A stretch of DNA of 64,000 nt from Glandiceps talaboti (lineage: Eukaryota > Hemichordata > Enteropneusta > Spengelidae), in the NCBI RefSeq assembly GCF_964340395.1, contig NC_135553.1, positions 14,919,001 to 14,983,000 on the forward strand, given 5' to 3'. The position numbers were made by a program, and so were the translations under genes. This document shows, in pieces, positions 23,870 through 36,895 of the stretch. Position 1 is the stretch's first letter; each line of letters starts with the position of its first letter. The notes below the pieces were generated by a model. The model was not told where the DNA came from and did not search any database. It saw nothing but the letters and a program-made list of their open reading frames with translations.

Positions 23870-25780
23870 ATTTTGTTTAAACTTCCCTCTGCTGCTACGC
23901 TGCCAGTACGACATTCTTTTAAAGAAGAAGAACAGTATATGGTTATAAGTTATTTTAATAGTTTCGACTCCAGTCACTTTTCTTTCTTGAAAGAAGGTGT
24001 CAGCCAGAGTAGGAAAACTGTGAAAAGTTAAAATAACATCTACTTCACAGAAATGGCCTGGTTTATACCAACACTGTGATAAAATAAAACACACTCCAAG
24101 TTATCTGCATAAAATATGAGCCTGCTCCAGAACTTCTGTGGGAGGAAACTTCTTGTAGAATTCAGTTTGAAGTGAACTAATTACAGCAAAGGGGTGTGGC
24201 TATCATACTGTCTGTCTGTAAACTATTCCATTCTCACTCACTCAATTTGTATTCAGGTTTGCACACCACAATGTCACTCTGCATGAATACTGATGTGATA
24301 CCAGATCACTTCCAACATAATGTAGAACCAATTTAGTCATAACAGAGCAGTGAAAAGAAATGTCAAGCTATTCAATTAACCCCCTGTTATGTTAGAGAGA
24401 TAGAAAAAAGAAACAGCTATAGTTTAAGCAGAGAAAAGACATGGAGAATACTAGTGTATTTCACCGTTAATTGGCTAGTTTCATTTGAAAAGACGTTGCA
24501 ACTACCAAAAATACTTTTTCACCAACAAACAAAATATCGCACAATAAGGCACATCAATTAACTCATCTGGGAATGTCTTACCACTGCTAGAAAACAATGA
24601 GAAAATACCTGAGTAAGTTTCATTTCTTCTCATTACAGTAAATCACGTTGTCTAAAAACTCTTTTATTCAAAGAAAACAAGAGAATCCTTTACATAGGGT
24701 TTATTTCTCTTTGAGTCTCACAGCAGCAGGTCCAATAGAAAAAGGGTGCCAATGTCTTTCCCAGTAGTCATTCATTAAGTTTTAAAACTTGTAGATGTTA
24801 TCTTGAGATGGTGTTTTAATTGCTACCTGGGACTGTACCTTTTAACAGTTTCTATTCAAATCTTTTCACAAAAGGTGCTTGCTTCAAATGACCCAGCAAT
24901 TAAGAACAATCATTAGCTAATGGGGCAATCACCAGTTTCTCACTACAAGTACAGTCCAGGAAGACTACAGCCATAACTCGGAAGAGAAACTAAAATTGTA
25001 CTCATCCAGTGATTTTCCCATTCTATTGAATAAGGAAACTATTCCTTCCATGTGTTGACATTTTCTCTATGGTAAATTAGGATTTTCTGTTGAAGGAGTT
25101 ACAACAATAGGAATTAATTGAAGAGTAAATGGAAAATGGTGTACTTGAACCTGATTAGCTGTATTGTTTTTATCTACTTAAAAGAATGGGGCAAGTAGAA
25201 CTAAAATATGCGCAGGTTCATTTAAATCAAGGATATGTCCATGAAAGATTTTTCACAGAAATGGATATAACTGCCCCAAATTTTATTTATGTATACATGT
25301 GTGCATGTGTCATTTAAAACATTTCTACATCAAAATGATATATAGTATGAATTTGTCTGTGTTTTAATGAATGAATAAACAATTTAAATCACTAAGTTAT
25401 TATCTGTTTTGTGTGAACTTATAAATATTTCATTAGAAATTATTTTGGTCATCCCTTTGCTGAGCTGTCATAATAGGGAGAAACAAACACTTGAAAAAGC
25501 CCCCTATGATTACATCATTGTAAAACGTCTGTGTTCAACAATTAGCCCCTCGCTGAGTAAATCACCTTGGGCAATATTTTCACTTTGTTGGTTTCAGTGA
25601 GTAAAGACAATCCCTCACTAAGTAGATAGTTGGACATCAACTTAGACTGGAATTAAGACATTGTAACATTGAAGTACAGTGTATTCTTTGTATTCATTTC
25701 AAATGAAAACATGACATGAATTTTTTAAGACTTTAGACTTTGTGAATCAATGCAGGACATCATTCTCAGTTAAGTCAGTT
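23870..25780. other. No gene recognised
   Basis: AT-rich sequence with no recognisable coding or RNA feature. Confidence 0.4.
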
Positions 25781-25785
25781 GATTA

Positions 25786-26150
25786 AATCAAGGGTAGGTT
25801 TTGAAACCAGGGAGGGGTGGGTTTTGAAGCCATGGAAGGGTAGGTTTTGAAGCCAGGGAGGGGTGGGTTTTGAAGCCATGGAGGGGTGGGTTTTGAAGCC
25901 ATGGAGGGGTGGGTTTTGAAGCCATGGAGGAGTGGGTTTTGAAGCCATTAATGAGGGGTGGGGTTTGAAGCGAAGAAGTGATGGGGTCAAGGAGGGCTAA
26001 GGGTTGAAATCAATGAGAGGTGGGGTTGAACCCATAAAGAGGGGGTGGGGTTTGAAGCGAAGAAGTGGTGGGGTCAAGGAGAGGTTCAAATGTAGGGGTT
26101 AAAACCAAGGAGGGGTGGAGTTGAAATCAACAAGGGGAGGGGTGTGAAGG
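25786..26150. repeat. Minisatellite, unit about 24 bp
   Basis: Units read GAGGGGTGGGTTTTGAAGCC plus ATGG. They are regular at 25800-25945 and increasingly degenerate to 26150. The G-rich strand bias is strong. The minus-strand ORF (HGFKTHPS repeats) is an artefact. Confidence 0.9.
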
Positions 26151-26159
26151 AAACACGGA

Positions 26160-27300
26160 AAATTCTCATGTAACAATATATTTGCACTGTGATTCATACA
26201 CAAGTTCCCTTACTTTTCAGAAATTTCTCAGTGATCATTTATTTCTTTACATTTTCTTTTAATACATTGTCGACTGAACTGTAATAATCACTTCTGAGTA
26301 CTTACTGGCTCTATCAATTGATTCTATTGCATTGAAGTGTTTTTCTCTGTCCACCTGACCCAATATGTCTGTGTACAAAGTATAGATAAAAAAAGACAGT
26401 TGACACAACAACTGTTAACAGTCTACCCTCTATTCAGACAAAGATTCACAGAATCAACAAAATTCCATTAAAATTCCATCTAACCATCAAATCACCAAAG
26501 TAGTCCCTGGATAACCAGTCCAATACACAGTTGACATCAATTCTACATTTGTTGTTGGTCTATCTAGGCTACATTAGTTTGTACAAATGAGATGAAAAGA
26601 GTCCAAACCTATACAGTGCAGGTGCATTAATACATCTATTTAGTGATAAAAGAGATTCTAGTCTTTTTAAATTGTTGTTTGTAGTCGGGAGAATGACCCA
26701 TCAGAGTAAAGTGGCCATAGGCAAGAGTTATGGTAATTAGCTCCTCTTTGCACAAGTTATACAGTGATTCTTTAGAATACAATTGTCAGCCAAAACACTG
26801 ATTGATGGTAATTGTTGTATAGCAGACCACCTCTATAGTCATTTACGTAGAAGTAGAACACTTTTCAGTTTGTGCAGTACAGTGATCAATGCCTACTACC
26901 CATATCACACATTTTTCCTGGTACTATCATTAACCCCCATTACCCATTTTTTTCTCATTGCTTTTCTCGATGCCATTAGTGCCCAATAACAAACTTAACC
27001 TTAGCAATAAGCCACAATTGCTTTATTTAGTTCTGTATGGTGATACAAACATGAAAACGCCACTTTTTGTGATATTAAGTACAAATTGTGACTGGTATAC
27101 ACTTCCCGGCAGGGGAAAAATTGTGACAAAACTTGACTGACTTGTAAAGTATGTTTTAAGGGCATACTCTAGACTGGCACCAGTCTCTTGGGGAGAATTT
27201 TTTTTTTAGTCTCATAAATCTTCAGATGTTTTGAGTTTGTAATTCACTTTTTGTTTATGTAAGGAAAATGTTGTCTTTCACTTTTGATTTTAATTGTTCC
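26160..27300. other. No gene recognised
   Basis: No protein-like ORF was seen. The part from 27160 (GGCACCAGTCTCTTGGG onwards) matches sequence at 43908-44050 and appears to belong to a larger repeat around the family D foldbacks. Confidence 0.4.
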
Positions 27301-27339
27301 CAGTTACACAGTTTCCCAAGAATGCCATGGCTCTCGCAT

Positions 27340-27535
27340 TCCTACCTGTAGACTTGAAAGAATATCGCTACTACACTGTTCTGCGATACTAACTGACATT
27401 TTGATTTTTTGAATTTTCGCTAGCCTATACCTGTAGCCTTGAATGATAGTGAAAATTCAAAAAATCTAAATTTCAGTTTAATAGGATAGCAGAACAGTGT
27501 AGTAGCGATAGTCGTTCAAGTCTACAGGTAGGCTA
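27340..27535. mobile_element. Family D foldback MITE, copy 1
   Basis: Long inverted arms of about 85 bp: CCTACCTGTAGACTTGAA, TATCGCTACTACACTGTTCT and GATTTTTTGAATTTTCGC on the left are mirrored on the right by AAAATTCAAAAAATC, AGAACAGTGTAGTAGCGATA and TTCAAGTCTACAGGTAGG. A direct repeat, CAGTTAC..CCCAAGxATGCCAxGGCTCT, flanks it at 27301 and 27560. There is no ORF. Other copies: 28540, 44625 and 45022. Confidence 0.75.
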
Positions 27536-28539
27536 GCATTCACTTGACTGTTTTTACATTCAGTTACTAATAGTTCCCCCCAAGGATGCCAGGGCTCTTG
27601 TGTTCTCCAGACTGTTTTGCAATCACTCACTCACTCACTCACTCAGGTCATCTTTTCACTTACGAGAGCACAGTGGTGGGGTTTTTTTAAAAAAAGGTTA
27701 TTCTATTCAAGGAGAGAATGAAAAATGTTCATCAAGTCAAGGCCTTGCCCCTAGTATTTTACCTCTGTATTTAAACAGTTTTCTAGGCTTTAAAACAAGT
27801 GTACAGTATAGTTTTTTTAAATAGAGTCTGGTGAGGAAAGTGAATTCAAAATTTTCTTTTTGAGATTGAATTAGATAAGAGCTCAAGTTGTTTGCTTGGA
27901 ACAGAAAAAAATGTCTGTGTTTACATCAGTGTTTGAAATGATTCAAAGAATTGGAATTTCTAAAGTCTAGTAACACACTTGTTAACAAAATGTCCCTACC
28001 CAAATAAGTCTGTTGAGCAATTACCCTGGAATGCATGACGAAAGTTGTCTTTTTTCAAGTGTTTGCCCAGAATGTAATGTCTTCATTGACTTTGTACTCC
28101 AGTCACTAGAGTGGTCTGACCAGTGTACAAATAATTGTGAAGGATGTTAATAGCTTTAGCAAGTTATTTGTATCCCCCCAATTCAGACAGTCAAATTTAT
28201 TCCAGTTATTTTCAACTTTTAGATGAATAACTAAAAGTATTGACTTTTTTCTACCAACACTGATGCGTAATCAATAGTATCGGTATTTGCAATTACTAAC
28301 TCGACTGCTGCATTCTATCCAAAAATAGATTGCTGGTAAAAACCCTACACAGATCAACTTCTATCACTGTGAGTCAATGGTCACCGTGTGTAATTCTGTG
28401 GAAAAAGTGTAATTCTGTTAGCTTTGTTTTGTGTCAGTTTTCTGTCACAGTTCTTTATTTTTTGTTACTTGCATGTGTTCTTGTAAATATGGTTTGCCTA
28501 AAAATTAAAATTAAAAAAAAATGCTCATCTACCGACAGA

Positions 28540-28714
28540 GTGATAGAATATAATACACTGTTTCGCTATCCTAATTACTGACATTTCTATTTTTTGAATT
28601 TTTGCTAGCCTACCTGAAGCCTTGAATGATTGCGAAAATTCAAAAAATAAAAATCTCAGTTAGGATAGCAGAACAGTGTAGTAGCGAAAGTCATTCAATT
28701 CTACAGGTGGGCTA
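28540..28714. mobile_element. Family D foldback MITE, copy 2
   Basis: The right arm is well preserved (GAACAGTGTAGTAGCG, CTACAGGTGGGCTAGC). The left arm is shortened (ATACACTGTTTCGCTATCC, TATTTTTTGAATTTTTGC). The flank CAGTTACCAGTAGTCCCCCCAAGGATGC matches the flank of copy 1, so the larger repeat context is shared. Confidence 0.7.
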
Positions 28715-28950
28715 GCGTTCACCTGACTGTTTGTGCAATCAGTTACCAGTAGTCCCCCCAAGGATGCTTGTACGGCTTTTAGTTTTATGAAGTCATCAAG
28801 TGATACTTAGGTACATTCCATAGGATGTATCTGATTTAGTAAAATCAATAATTTGATGAGATTTGCTGTGTGCCACAATTAGGAAAACAGTATTGTCATC
28901 AAAAGGATTATCAGATTATCTAGTACATGATGGCTATTTTATTGTAGCCT

Positions 28951-29038
28951 AGTTTACAGCGATGAATGACTAACTCTGATAACACTATTCTGAATAAGAT
29001 GAGTGTTATCGGAGTCAGTTATTCAGTGATATAAACAG
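28951..29038. repeat. Perfect-looking hairpin (28-bp arms)
   Basis: GATGAATGACTAACTCTGAT + AACACT pairs with AGTGTTATC + GGAGTCAGTTATTCAGTGAT around a loop of about 15 bases, with three or four mismatches. It is probably a small foldback element. Confidence 0.6.
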
Positions 29039-29404
29039 GCTTATTTATTGTGGTATGTGTTAGGTACTTTGTACTTCATAGTTTAAGTCTATTAATTGCT
29101 TTCAAATCTCAGTCAACTAAAGCCTATTTTGTAATTGGTAAAGTCAGGATAACAGTGTAATAAAATGAAAGGATTTTGTTACTTTTGTTTTGATACAAGG
29201 AAAGTTTGTGGCCAGGTGTTAGTTTGAGTAAGTAGGAAATGCCTAATGAGAGTGAATTTCCATCTTTCCCATTAAAGTCATGTAAGCTGAGTTTATGCGC
29301 TTTTTTACTCAAGTGAAAATACTAACATGATAACCTCCAGTAAACTATTTTTAAATGATTTTTGGTTTTGTTAAAACAGTTTACTGCATAATAGGGATTT
29401 CTTT

Positions 29405-29568
29405 AGTCTCGCTGCCAGACTCATGACCATCGTCCGTAAGCTTTGTATGCCAAGCAGCACAGTCACAAGAAGAGAGGGACTTGTGCCGACAAGTACCTCT
29501 CTTCGCGCGACTACACCGCGCGACATACAAAGCTTAGGGACGATAGTCACGAGTCTGGCAACGAGACT
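29405..29568. mobile_element. MITE with 45-bp terminal inverted repeats
   Basis: AGTCTCGCTGCCAGACTC..AAGCTTTGTATG at the left is mirrored by CATACAAAGCTT..GAGTCTGGCAACGAGACT at the right, with about five mismatches in 45 bp. The 75-bp centre is GC-rich (CGCGCGACTACACCGCGCG). No coding capacity. Typical of a young non-autonomous DNA transposon. Confidence 0.75.
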
Positions 29569-29626
29569 AGGATTTCTTGAACCTTTTTGACATGTGTGAT
29601 AAATGAGGTCATGAGATTGTTTATAA

Positions 29627-30202
29627 TTATATCTTGATACCATGTTTGGGTTCAGTTAATTGCAAATGGTGGCTAAATGTTATGTTACTCCAGTAATTAG
29701 AATCTTGCAAGTACCTTAAAAATATGCAGCATAAACTATGTCCAAACATGTGTAAACTAAGCTTGTGCCCCTTTATTTTTGAATTGAAATTGAAATTTGA
29801 CAAGTTAATAACAAGAAAAATCAACAAAACAAATAAAGTACATGTAATAACAACAATAACAAGTCTTGGTAGAAGACACAGCTCCTCAAATACTTTACTT
29901 CTATGTGATTGAATGGAGATGTGATTTAAAAGATATTGGTGGAAATTGGTGACAAATTGGAAAAATAACGGCGATGTGGAACACTTTAACTCATATTTCA
30001 AGCACTGCAGTGACTTAGACAGTGGTTGCCATGATGTAGAATGACCACAGGACGTAAGCCATATTTTCTGTTTGAAGGCAATAACTTGGCTCGTGCATGG
30101 TGTAATATCTCTACTGTACCGTGATTGGTCACCAGGAAACAAACACATGCAGCTAGTAACAATGCACACACAATAAACAAAGGACAACAAAACAACCTTC
30201 AT
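29627..30202 (-). CDS. Uncharacterised 191-codon ORF with signal-peptide-like start
   Basis: Unrecognised. The frame begins MKVVLLSFVYCVCIVTSCMC, a plausible signal sequence, and has one strongly hydrophobic stretch (LVIVVITCTLFVLLIFLVI, about residues 113-133), as in a single-pass membrane protein. At this AT content 190 open codons are unusual but not impossible. Against it: bases 29955-30090 match a dispersed sequence at 43130-43345 that is not open, so this may be repeat DNA. No introns, poly(A) signal or family motif support it. Confidence 0.2.
   Translation of the reverse strand: MKVVLLSFVYCVCIVTSCMCLFPGDQSRYSRDITPCTSQVIAFKQKIWLTSCGHSTSWQPLSKSLQCLKYELKCSTSPLFFQFVTNFHQYLLNHISIQSHRSKVFEELCLLPRLVIVVITCTLFVLLIFLVINLSNFNFNSKIKGHKLSLHMFGHSLCCIFLRYLQDSNYWSNITFSHHLQLTEPKHGIKI
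29955..30090. repeat. Dispersed repeat E, copy 1
   Basis: GGAAAAATAACGGCGATGTGGAAC, TCATATTTC, then TTGCCATGATGTAGAATGACCA and TTTTCTGTTTGAAGGCA parallel the sequence at 43130-43345 in the same orientation. The copy here is continuous; the other is interrupted by a small palindromic insertion. Confidence 0.5.
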
Positions 30203-30518
30203 AGCATAACAACATACTCAATCAACAATGATAAGGCATACAATTCTCTAATCTTGATTTTAAATTTTGTTTATGATTTATCAAAATTATATTAAATTCT
30301 TTCAATACTAGTAATAACATTCACATACTGTGTGAATACAATCCGTTTTGCAGACTGCTTGGAGACTGTTTACAGCCACAAGAAATTTTCCAATAGGAAG
30401 TTTATCACCTCAGATCAAAATATGCAAAAATTGAAACAGATAGATTGGAAATTGGCTTTTGTACACTGTAGTGCAAATTAGCTGTACAAGTATTGTTGTA
30501 GCTGGTTTATATGGCGCT

Positions 30519-30577
30519 TACAGTATATTCCGTTCAATCTCTCATATGGAATGAGAGACTGAATGGAATATACCGTA
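30519..30577. repeat. Hairpin with 27-bp arms and 5-base loop
   Basis: The left arm TACAGTATATTCCGTTCAAT + CTCTCAT and right arm ATGAGAG + ACTGAATGGAATATACCGTA pair with three mismatches, around ATGGA. Such a tight palindrome could be a foldback element or a structured RNA hairpin if transcribed. Confidence 0.7.
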
Positions 30578-30680
30578 CACAAATGCCGTAAACAGACTAG
30601 TATTGTTGAGTTAACAAGTTACAATTTTTTTCATTTTTATTTCATTTCATTTAAAATAAACACCTACTGGTATACTTTCA

Positions 30681-30768
30681 CCTTTGACGTAGTAAGAATG
30701 ATCTGTCACCCTTAACTTAGTAAGAATGAACTGTCACCCTTAACTTAGTAAGAATGAACTATCACTGC
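30681..30768. repeat. Three-copy 30-bp tandem repeat
   Basis: Units of CTGTCACCCTTAACTTAGTA + AGAATGAA, the first variant reading CTTTCACCTTTGACGTAGTA. Confidence 0.85.
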
Positions 30769-30844
30769 AGATGTACAACAGCTTTGTAATGGATGAATGA
30801 AATCCCTTGAAATTAAAGTCACCTGTGTTTTTTTCATGCAGTAA

Positions 30845-31087
30845 TTAATTATCTAAAAGTGAGTTTTTCTTCTCAATATCCAAACTCTTGTTAAGTTTGT
30901 ACACCAAGTTGTGGACCTCATGCTGATGAAGTAGAGAGTGACAGCTGACAATCTTCATCTCACTTTCATCTAACAAAATACAGATGTCAATGATTTTGAC
31001 TTTGATCCATTCATCTATGCATGCAATATCAACTTCAAATGTGTTATTTCTCTGTATCCGGGTTGATTTTACTATTATTCTAAATCC
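30845..31087 (-). pseudogene. Conserved 75-codon coding-like block C, copy 1
   Basis: Unrecognised. On the minus strand an open frame reads KSTRIQRNNTFEVD, ECIDEWIKVKIIDI-like sequence, DESEMKIVSCHSLLHQHEV and NLVYKLNKSLDIEKKN. A second copy at 63259-63492 is open over the same span with very few changes, and both frames close just after EKKNS. No ATG begins the frame and an in-frame stop lies just upstream, so this would be a terminal exon or gene fragment. It could also be the 3' end of a transposon ORF. Confidence 0.35.
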
Positions 31088-31300
31088 CCCTCAAGTCACA
31101 CAATATGGTGCATAGTCTAAATGTCAAAAAGTACAGCAAGAATTACTCAAGTAGTCTGTCCCTCACTGTTTGTTGCCCTTCCATTGTCATCATGTCCTGG
31201 CAAATAATTCAAAGGCCATCAACACTTTCTTCAGAGTTAAACAGAAGAAATTTACATGTCAATGAACTAAGTTAGTTCAAGGAAAGCTAAGTAAGTAAGG
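31088..31300. repeat. Non-coding flank of duplicated block C, copy 1
   Basis: CAAATAATTCAAAGGCCATC, AACACTTTCTTCAxAGT and TTACATGTCAATGAACTAAG recur at 63608-63690 in the same order. Indels are more frequent here than in the adjoining open frame, which remains gap-free. Confidence 0.65.
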
Positions 31301-34300
31301 CTAGGAAATCAATGTAAAGGGGTAAACAGTGACTTTATTTCATTAAAAGTTAACTTGTGTAAATTGCACAGAGTATTCACAATGGAATGAACAAGACCAA
31401 GCAGTTTTCAGTTTTATAGGGATGAGCAAAGTTAATAAGTTAGATAGCTATAGTGATATTCAAATAGAACATCACATATTTTGAACCTAGATTTGTAATG
31501 AACAACTCTGAAGTTGCACATGCTCAGTAATGTCCTCGGGTGAATACCATAGAAACTGTTTTAGGCTACCTAGCAACAGTATAGCTACTGAAGTTTAACA
31601 TCAAAATGCTATCTACCCAGCTACCACCTTTCACCAGGGTGAGAATTACAAGTTCATTTGCAATTAGATACAGATGACATTGATTTATAAGGGTGACACT
31701 TTATAATTTAACTTGACAACTTCCCACTGTCAATCAACAAGTGGTTAACACGTTAAGCAATGAAACTTTCTACTTATAGAGTCAAAGTTGACACATGTAT
31801 TCTACCCATTTAGCAACTCACAGGTGTAGTTTGCATTATTTTGCATAAATTTAACACAAAACAAAAAAGAAAGCAGGTGAATAAAACAACACTTTTGAAA
31901 GTAAATCCACTTAACTGTCCCAGATTTGTACTGTGAAGAATGCCAATATTTGATTTTCAGAAATATTTCCCATGCTAAATATCCAGCTAAAAGCAATTTG
32001 AAAACTTTGAATGTTATTTACATATTTAAGTTTGAATTCAATCCACAATTTTCACAGTATAGTGTGTATAACACCTCATAATCAGATACAAATTGTTCAC
32101 CACATTTCGAGAAATTGGAATTGTCCTCAACACTTCGCATGTACTGGTTAAAATATTCCATCCAATGCTTCGGACATCTATTTACATGTTGATAAAAGAA
32201 AGCTATCTAGGGAGGTACCTTTGATGTAAGCCTACCCCTATCTTCATCTATTCTCTAAATTTGATTTAGATTACACGGGGTTTACCATTTATTATTTGTA
32301 TGTGTTGATCCCATCAAAGTGTAAATTTTATTTTAAATGGTTAGCATATAGAGTAAAACCAGACCCAGGCTGTTTAGCATGGGCCATTTAACTACAATAT
32401 ATATTAACAACTTTTAATTAAAAACTCCCATTCTCTGACTGACTGATTGATGGCCACTATCAATAGTTGGTATCACATTTGGAATAGTCGCTGTCAAATT
32501 GACATTTTTTAGATGTTATGCGCAGGCTGCATTGTCACTAGTAAAGGTTGCTGATGGAGGTATCCATGAGTTAATTGCTTATGTACAAACTTAAGGTTCA
32601 TAAACTTATGGAAAGTCCTGGAATTTTAAAGAACTCCTGGAAAGTCCTGAAAAAAAATTTAATTGAACCCTGGAACATCAATCTACTGAACAATTGACAT
32701 TACTAATATAAACTGTCAGTTAGAGAAATATGTATTTAAAAGCAGATGTGTTGACAAATAAAATGTATTTCACCAGTCAATATTCCTGGAATGTGACTAA
32801 AGTTGATCTGAATATCTTCTGGAAACTGTATGCAAAATTCCTGGAAAGTCCTGGGATTTGATTTGATTTTAAACTTGTGTGAAACCTGGAAGTGTGGTTT
32901 TTCCCACACTGGCAGGAAATCAAGGAGTTGCATGACTAATATTAAATCACCCAAGTGAGACTTGTAAATTTTTCAAGGTAACCATGATGGAAGACAATGT
33001 ATTGACAATTGTTAAAACTTGCTGTAAGTTGTTGCCATACAGTTTGGTTCCAATAATCACAGTTTTGATATTTAAAAAAAGGTTTGAGAATTTTGTCAGT
33101 GTACAGTCTTTTTTGTTAAGTTGTAAAATCTACCTGAGTTTCAAAGTCATTTAACCAGGGTTTCACATCATAATTCTAGCATAATCATAATATTGTTATA
33201 TCTGTGATCAGTTAGCTGACAGTTGACTTTACCTATTTTACTGTCGACAGTATTAGAAAACCAAAGGTCAAAGGTCAATATAAAACAAACTGTTAAATGT
33301 CTATTAGGATTATCTAACATATTGATATTGTCTTTTCTTTCTCTCACTCCCCTACCCTACAAAACAAACCATGTAAAACATGTCATTTTCACACCTGCAG
33401 TGATCAAGCAAGACTATGTCAACACAAACATCATTCCATTGAGTTTTGTGTGGGAAAATAAGGATAGAACTAAAACGAAGATCTTAAAAAAATAAACGGT
33501 AATATCTTTTCTGAACGAAAGGACTTGAAAATAGCATAACTTGAGTGCAAAGAATAAAGTGAGTCCCTGGTTACAATCCTGATTAATGTTTCCTGAAGTC
33601 TTTTTCAACAGATATTTGTTGAACTTTTGTATTCTTAGTCTTTGTTTCACACTTGCTGTATTTTTTTTAGCTTTTGAAAAAGACTGTGTACTGTTTAAAA
33701 AATTAGTATTTTAATTAAAAAAGAGGATATTTTGCATAATTTGGACACTTTCTCTCTTCTTAAAACTCTTAAAAAAGAAGGTTTTCAGTGATTTACCCTA
33801 TTCATTTTTATTTCTTGAACTTTTTTTACTGAAGTCACCTTATTGCTTGTCATGGACACTGTTATCGCTACAAGAATTGATTAGAGTTTCTTTGTTGGCA
33901 GAAAGAAGAAAATTCCCAGAGGTAACTTAATCAGCTGATCAGAACTTATCTGTTTCACAAACAGACTTGTTTACTAACTAAATTACTGGTAAACAGATCT
34001 CCCTAGTTTTCTTATCAGTATCTGGAGTAGCATATATCCATGGTTTTCTTATCAAACTTCTGTTGTTGTTTGTCATGTGATATCTTAGTTAGTCTAACTG
34101 CTAACTCTGGCAATTCTGTTAACTTTACTACGTGGGAAAAGCAACCACGGGTTGCATAGTGCCAAAGCCAATGTCAAGGGCTTGCTGTACACAAGAGATA
34201 CTGGCATCCTTGACTTTTGTTTGGCAACCTTCAATGTGTAGATCCAGGGTCTTACTCAAAGACTAAAGTTACTGTACATTGATGTTATGCGTAAGTAAAC

Positions 34301-34520
34301 CATTGAAAGCAGGTGTTTTCGGTATTAGAAAGGAGAGAAAGTTGACAAACTACATAGACATCATCATTCTTGTAATCCAGAGCTGTTATTTTTTCTGCGA
34401 CACTGCGAATTAAATTACCTATTGGCAGCACATCTTAGAGGGTGCCTTAAATTAAAAGAGGCTGTGGTTTACGATGATGACCTATATACCAGTTGTACAC
34501 TAAATATATAAGCCCTGCCC
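31301..34520. other. No gene recognised
   Basis: AT-rich. Near 32620-32850 the motif CTGGAAAGTCCTG occurs several times in a degenerate array. ORFs at 31802, 32736, 33223 and 33414 have no recognisable features. Confidence 0.4.
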
Positions 34521-34524
34521 TCAC

Positions 34525-34800
34525 ATGGAATTTTGCATCAATTTGAAATCAAATCATAGTCATTTCTCCCATCCCAACATGGACGAAAACTGGTTTGAAC
34601 TGACTTATTTGAATTTGTTTGAAATCACCTCAGGGGTGGTTTTGAAACAATTCAAAGTAAATCAGTTTGAAACCAAATTTATCCAAAATTATCCAATTCA
34701 AATCCATTGCTCAGTTTTCTTATGGAGATAAAACCCAATTTTGATTTGATTTGATTTGATCTGAATTGATTCAGTTTGAATCAGTTTAAAAATCAATTCA
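34525..34800. repeat. Degenerate TTTGAA/TTGATT-rich repeat
   Basis: Variants of GGTTTGAAxTGATTTGAATT recur throughout, ending in TTGATTTGATTTGATTTGAT. The composition is repeat-like, and the 68-codon ORF inside it is not convincing. Confidence 0.5.
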
Positions 34801-35928
<1,128 letters not shown>

Positions 35929-35994
35929 GACTGGATGTAGATAAAACCACATAAAAGTGCTCAATACGGGTAGTAGAGCGAACATATATACATA

Positions 35995-35996
35995 TA

Positions 35997-36058
<62 letters not shown>

Positions 36059-36100
36059 TGTTTGTTTGTTTGTTTGTTTGTTTGTTTGTTTGTTTGTTTG
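35995..36100. repeat. (TA)n-(TTTG)n compound microsatellite
   Basis: A TA run up to 36055 passes directly into about 11 TTTG units. It lies only 70 bp from the previous TA tract. Confidence 0.95.
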
Positions 36101-36895
36101 CTAGTATAATTGTTTGTTTGTTCACTGTTTTGTATTTTGTTTATTAACATTATAGCTGTAACTGTTGAATGTGTAACAGGAAACATTTAGGGGTATCATT
36201 TTTCATCTTCTTCTCTTTGAAGCCAATCCTGCCATATAATAGCTTGCCCAATAGGTAACATGTTACTTCTCTACCATTTCACCATAAAACATTATATGCC
36301 TATACAATTGTGTGAGCGTGGTCAGTATTTCACTGCCACTTTGAATATTGGGTAAGACAATTCAGTGGTATTTTAGTAAACCTGACTTCATATTTTATTG
36401 TATTTCAAATAAAAAGAATGTTGAATTTGAACCATGTGGTATTCAACTAGGACCCCAAATCATGTTTACAGCCACATTAGACAAATGGGTTGTGCATTAA
36501 ACTGGATACATGGCTTATCCAGAGGGCTTTCAAGTTTACCAATCAACCATTCTGTTTGGATATCTGATCAAGGCATTTAGTTTTCAGTCACTTGTTTCGG
36601 TTAGAATAACTTTAACTTACTTTGTGCATACCGGTGCTATCACGTTGACTATTAACCAAAAAACAATCTTTAAAATGTTCACATTTAGGCATAGAATAGT
36701 GTGTGGTTAACTGCTAGTGTGAGTTTTGTTCTGGAAGGATAGCTTGCTTTCAATCTTTCAGCTTTGTCAATCAACCATTTTGTTTGGTCATCATTTAGCA
36801 CAATGAGATTGGTATGCAGTTTCTAGTACTTTGTCACAGTTTGCACCCATTCAATATGCATGTAGACTTGATACAACATTATGTACAACTGGCAT
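36101..36895. other. No gene recognised
   Basis: AT-rich DNA without convincing coding or structured features. The phrase TCAATCAACCATTxTGTTTGG occurs at about 36540 and 36768, a small duplicated segment. Confidence 0.4.

Noticed and set aside
25775-25990. HGFKTHPS-repeat ORF
   Set aside because: Product of the 24-bp G-rich minisatellite.
32736-32954. 72-codon minus-strand ORF
   Set aside because: It overlaps a degenerate CTGGAAAGTCCTG repeat and has no family resemblance.
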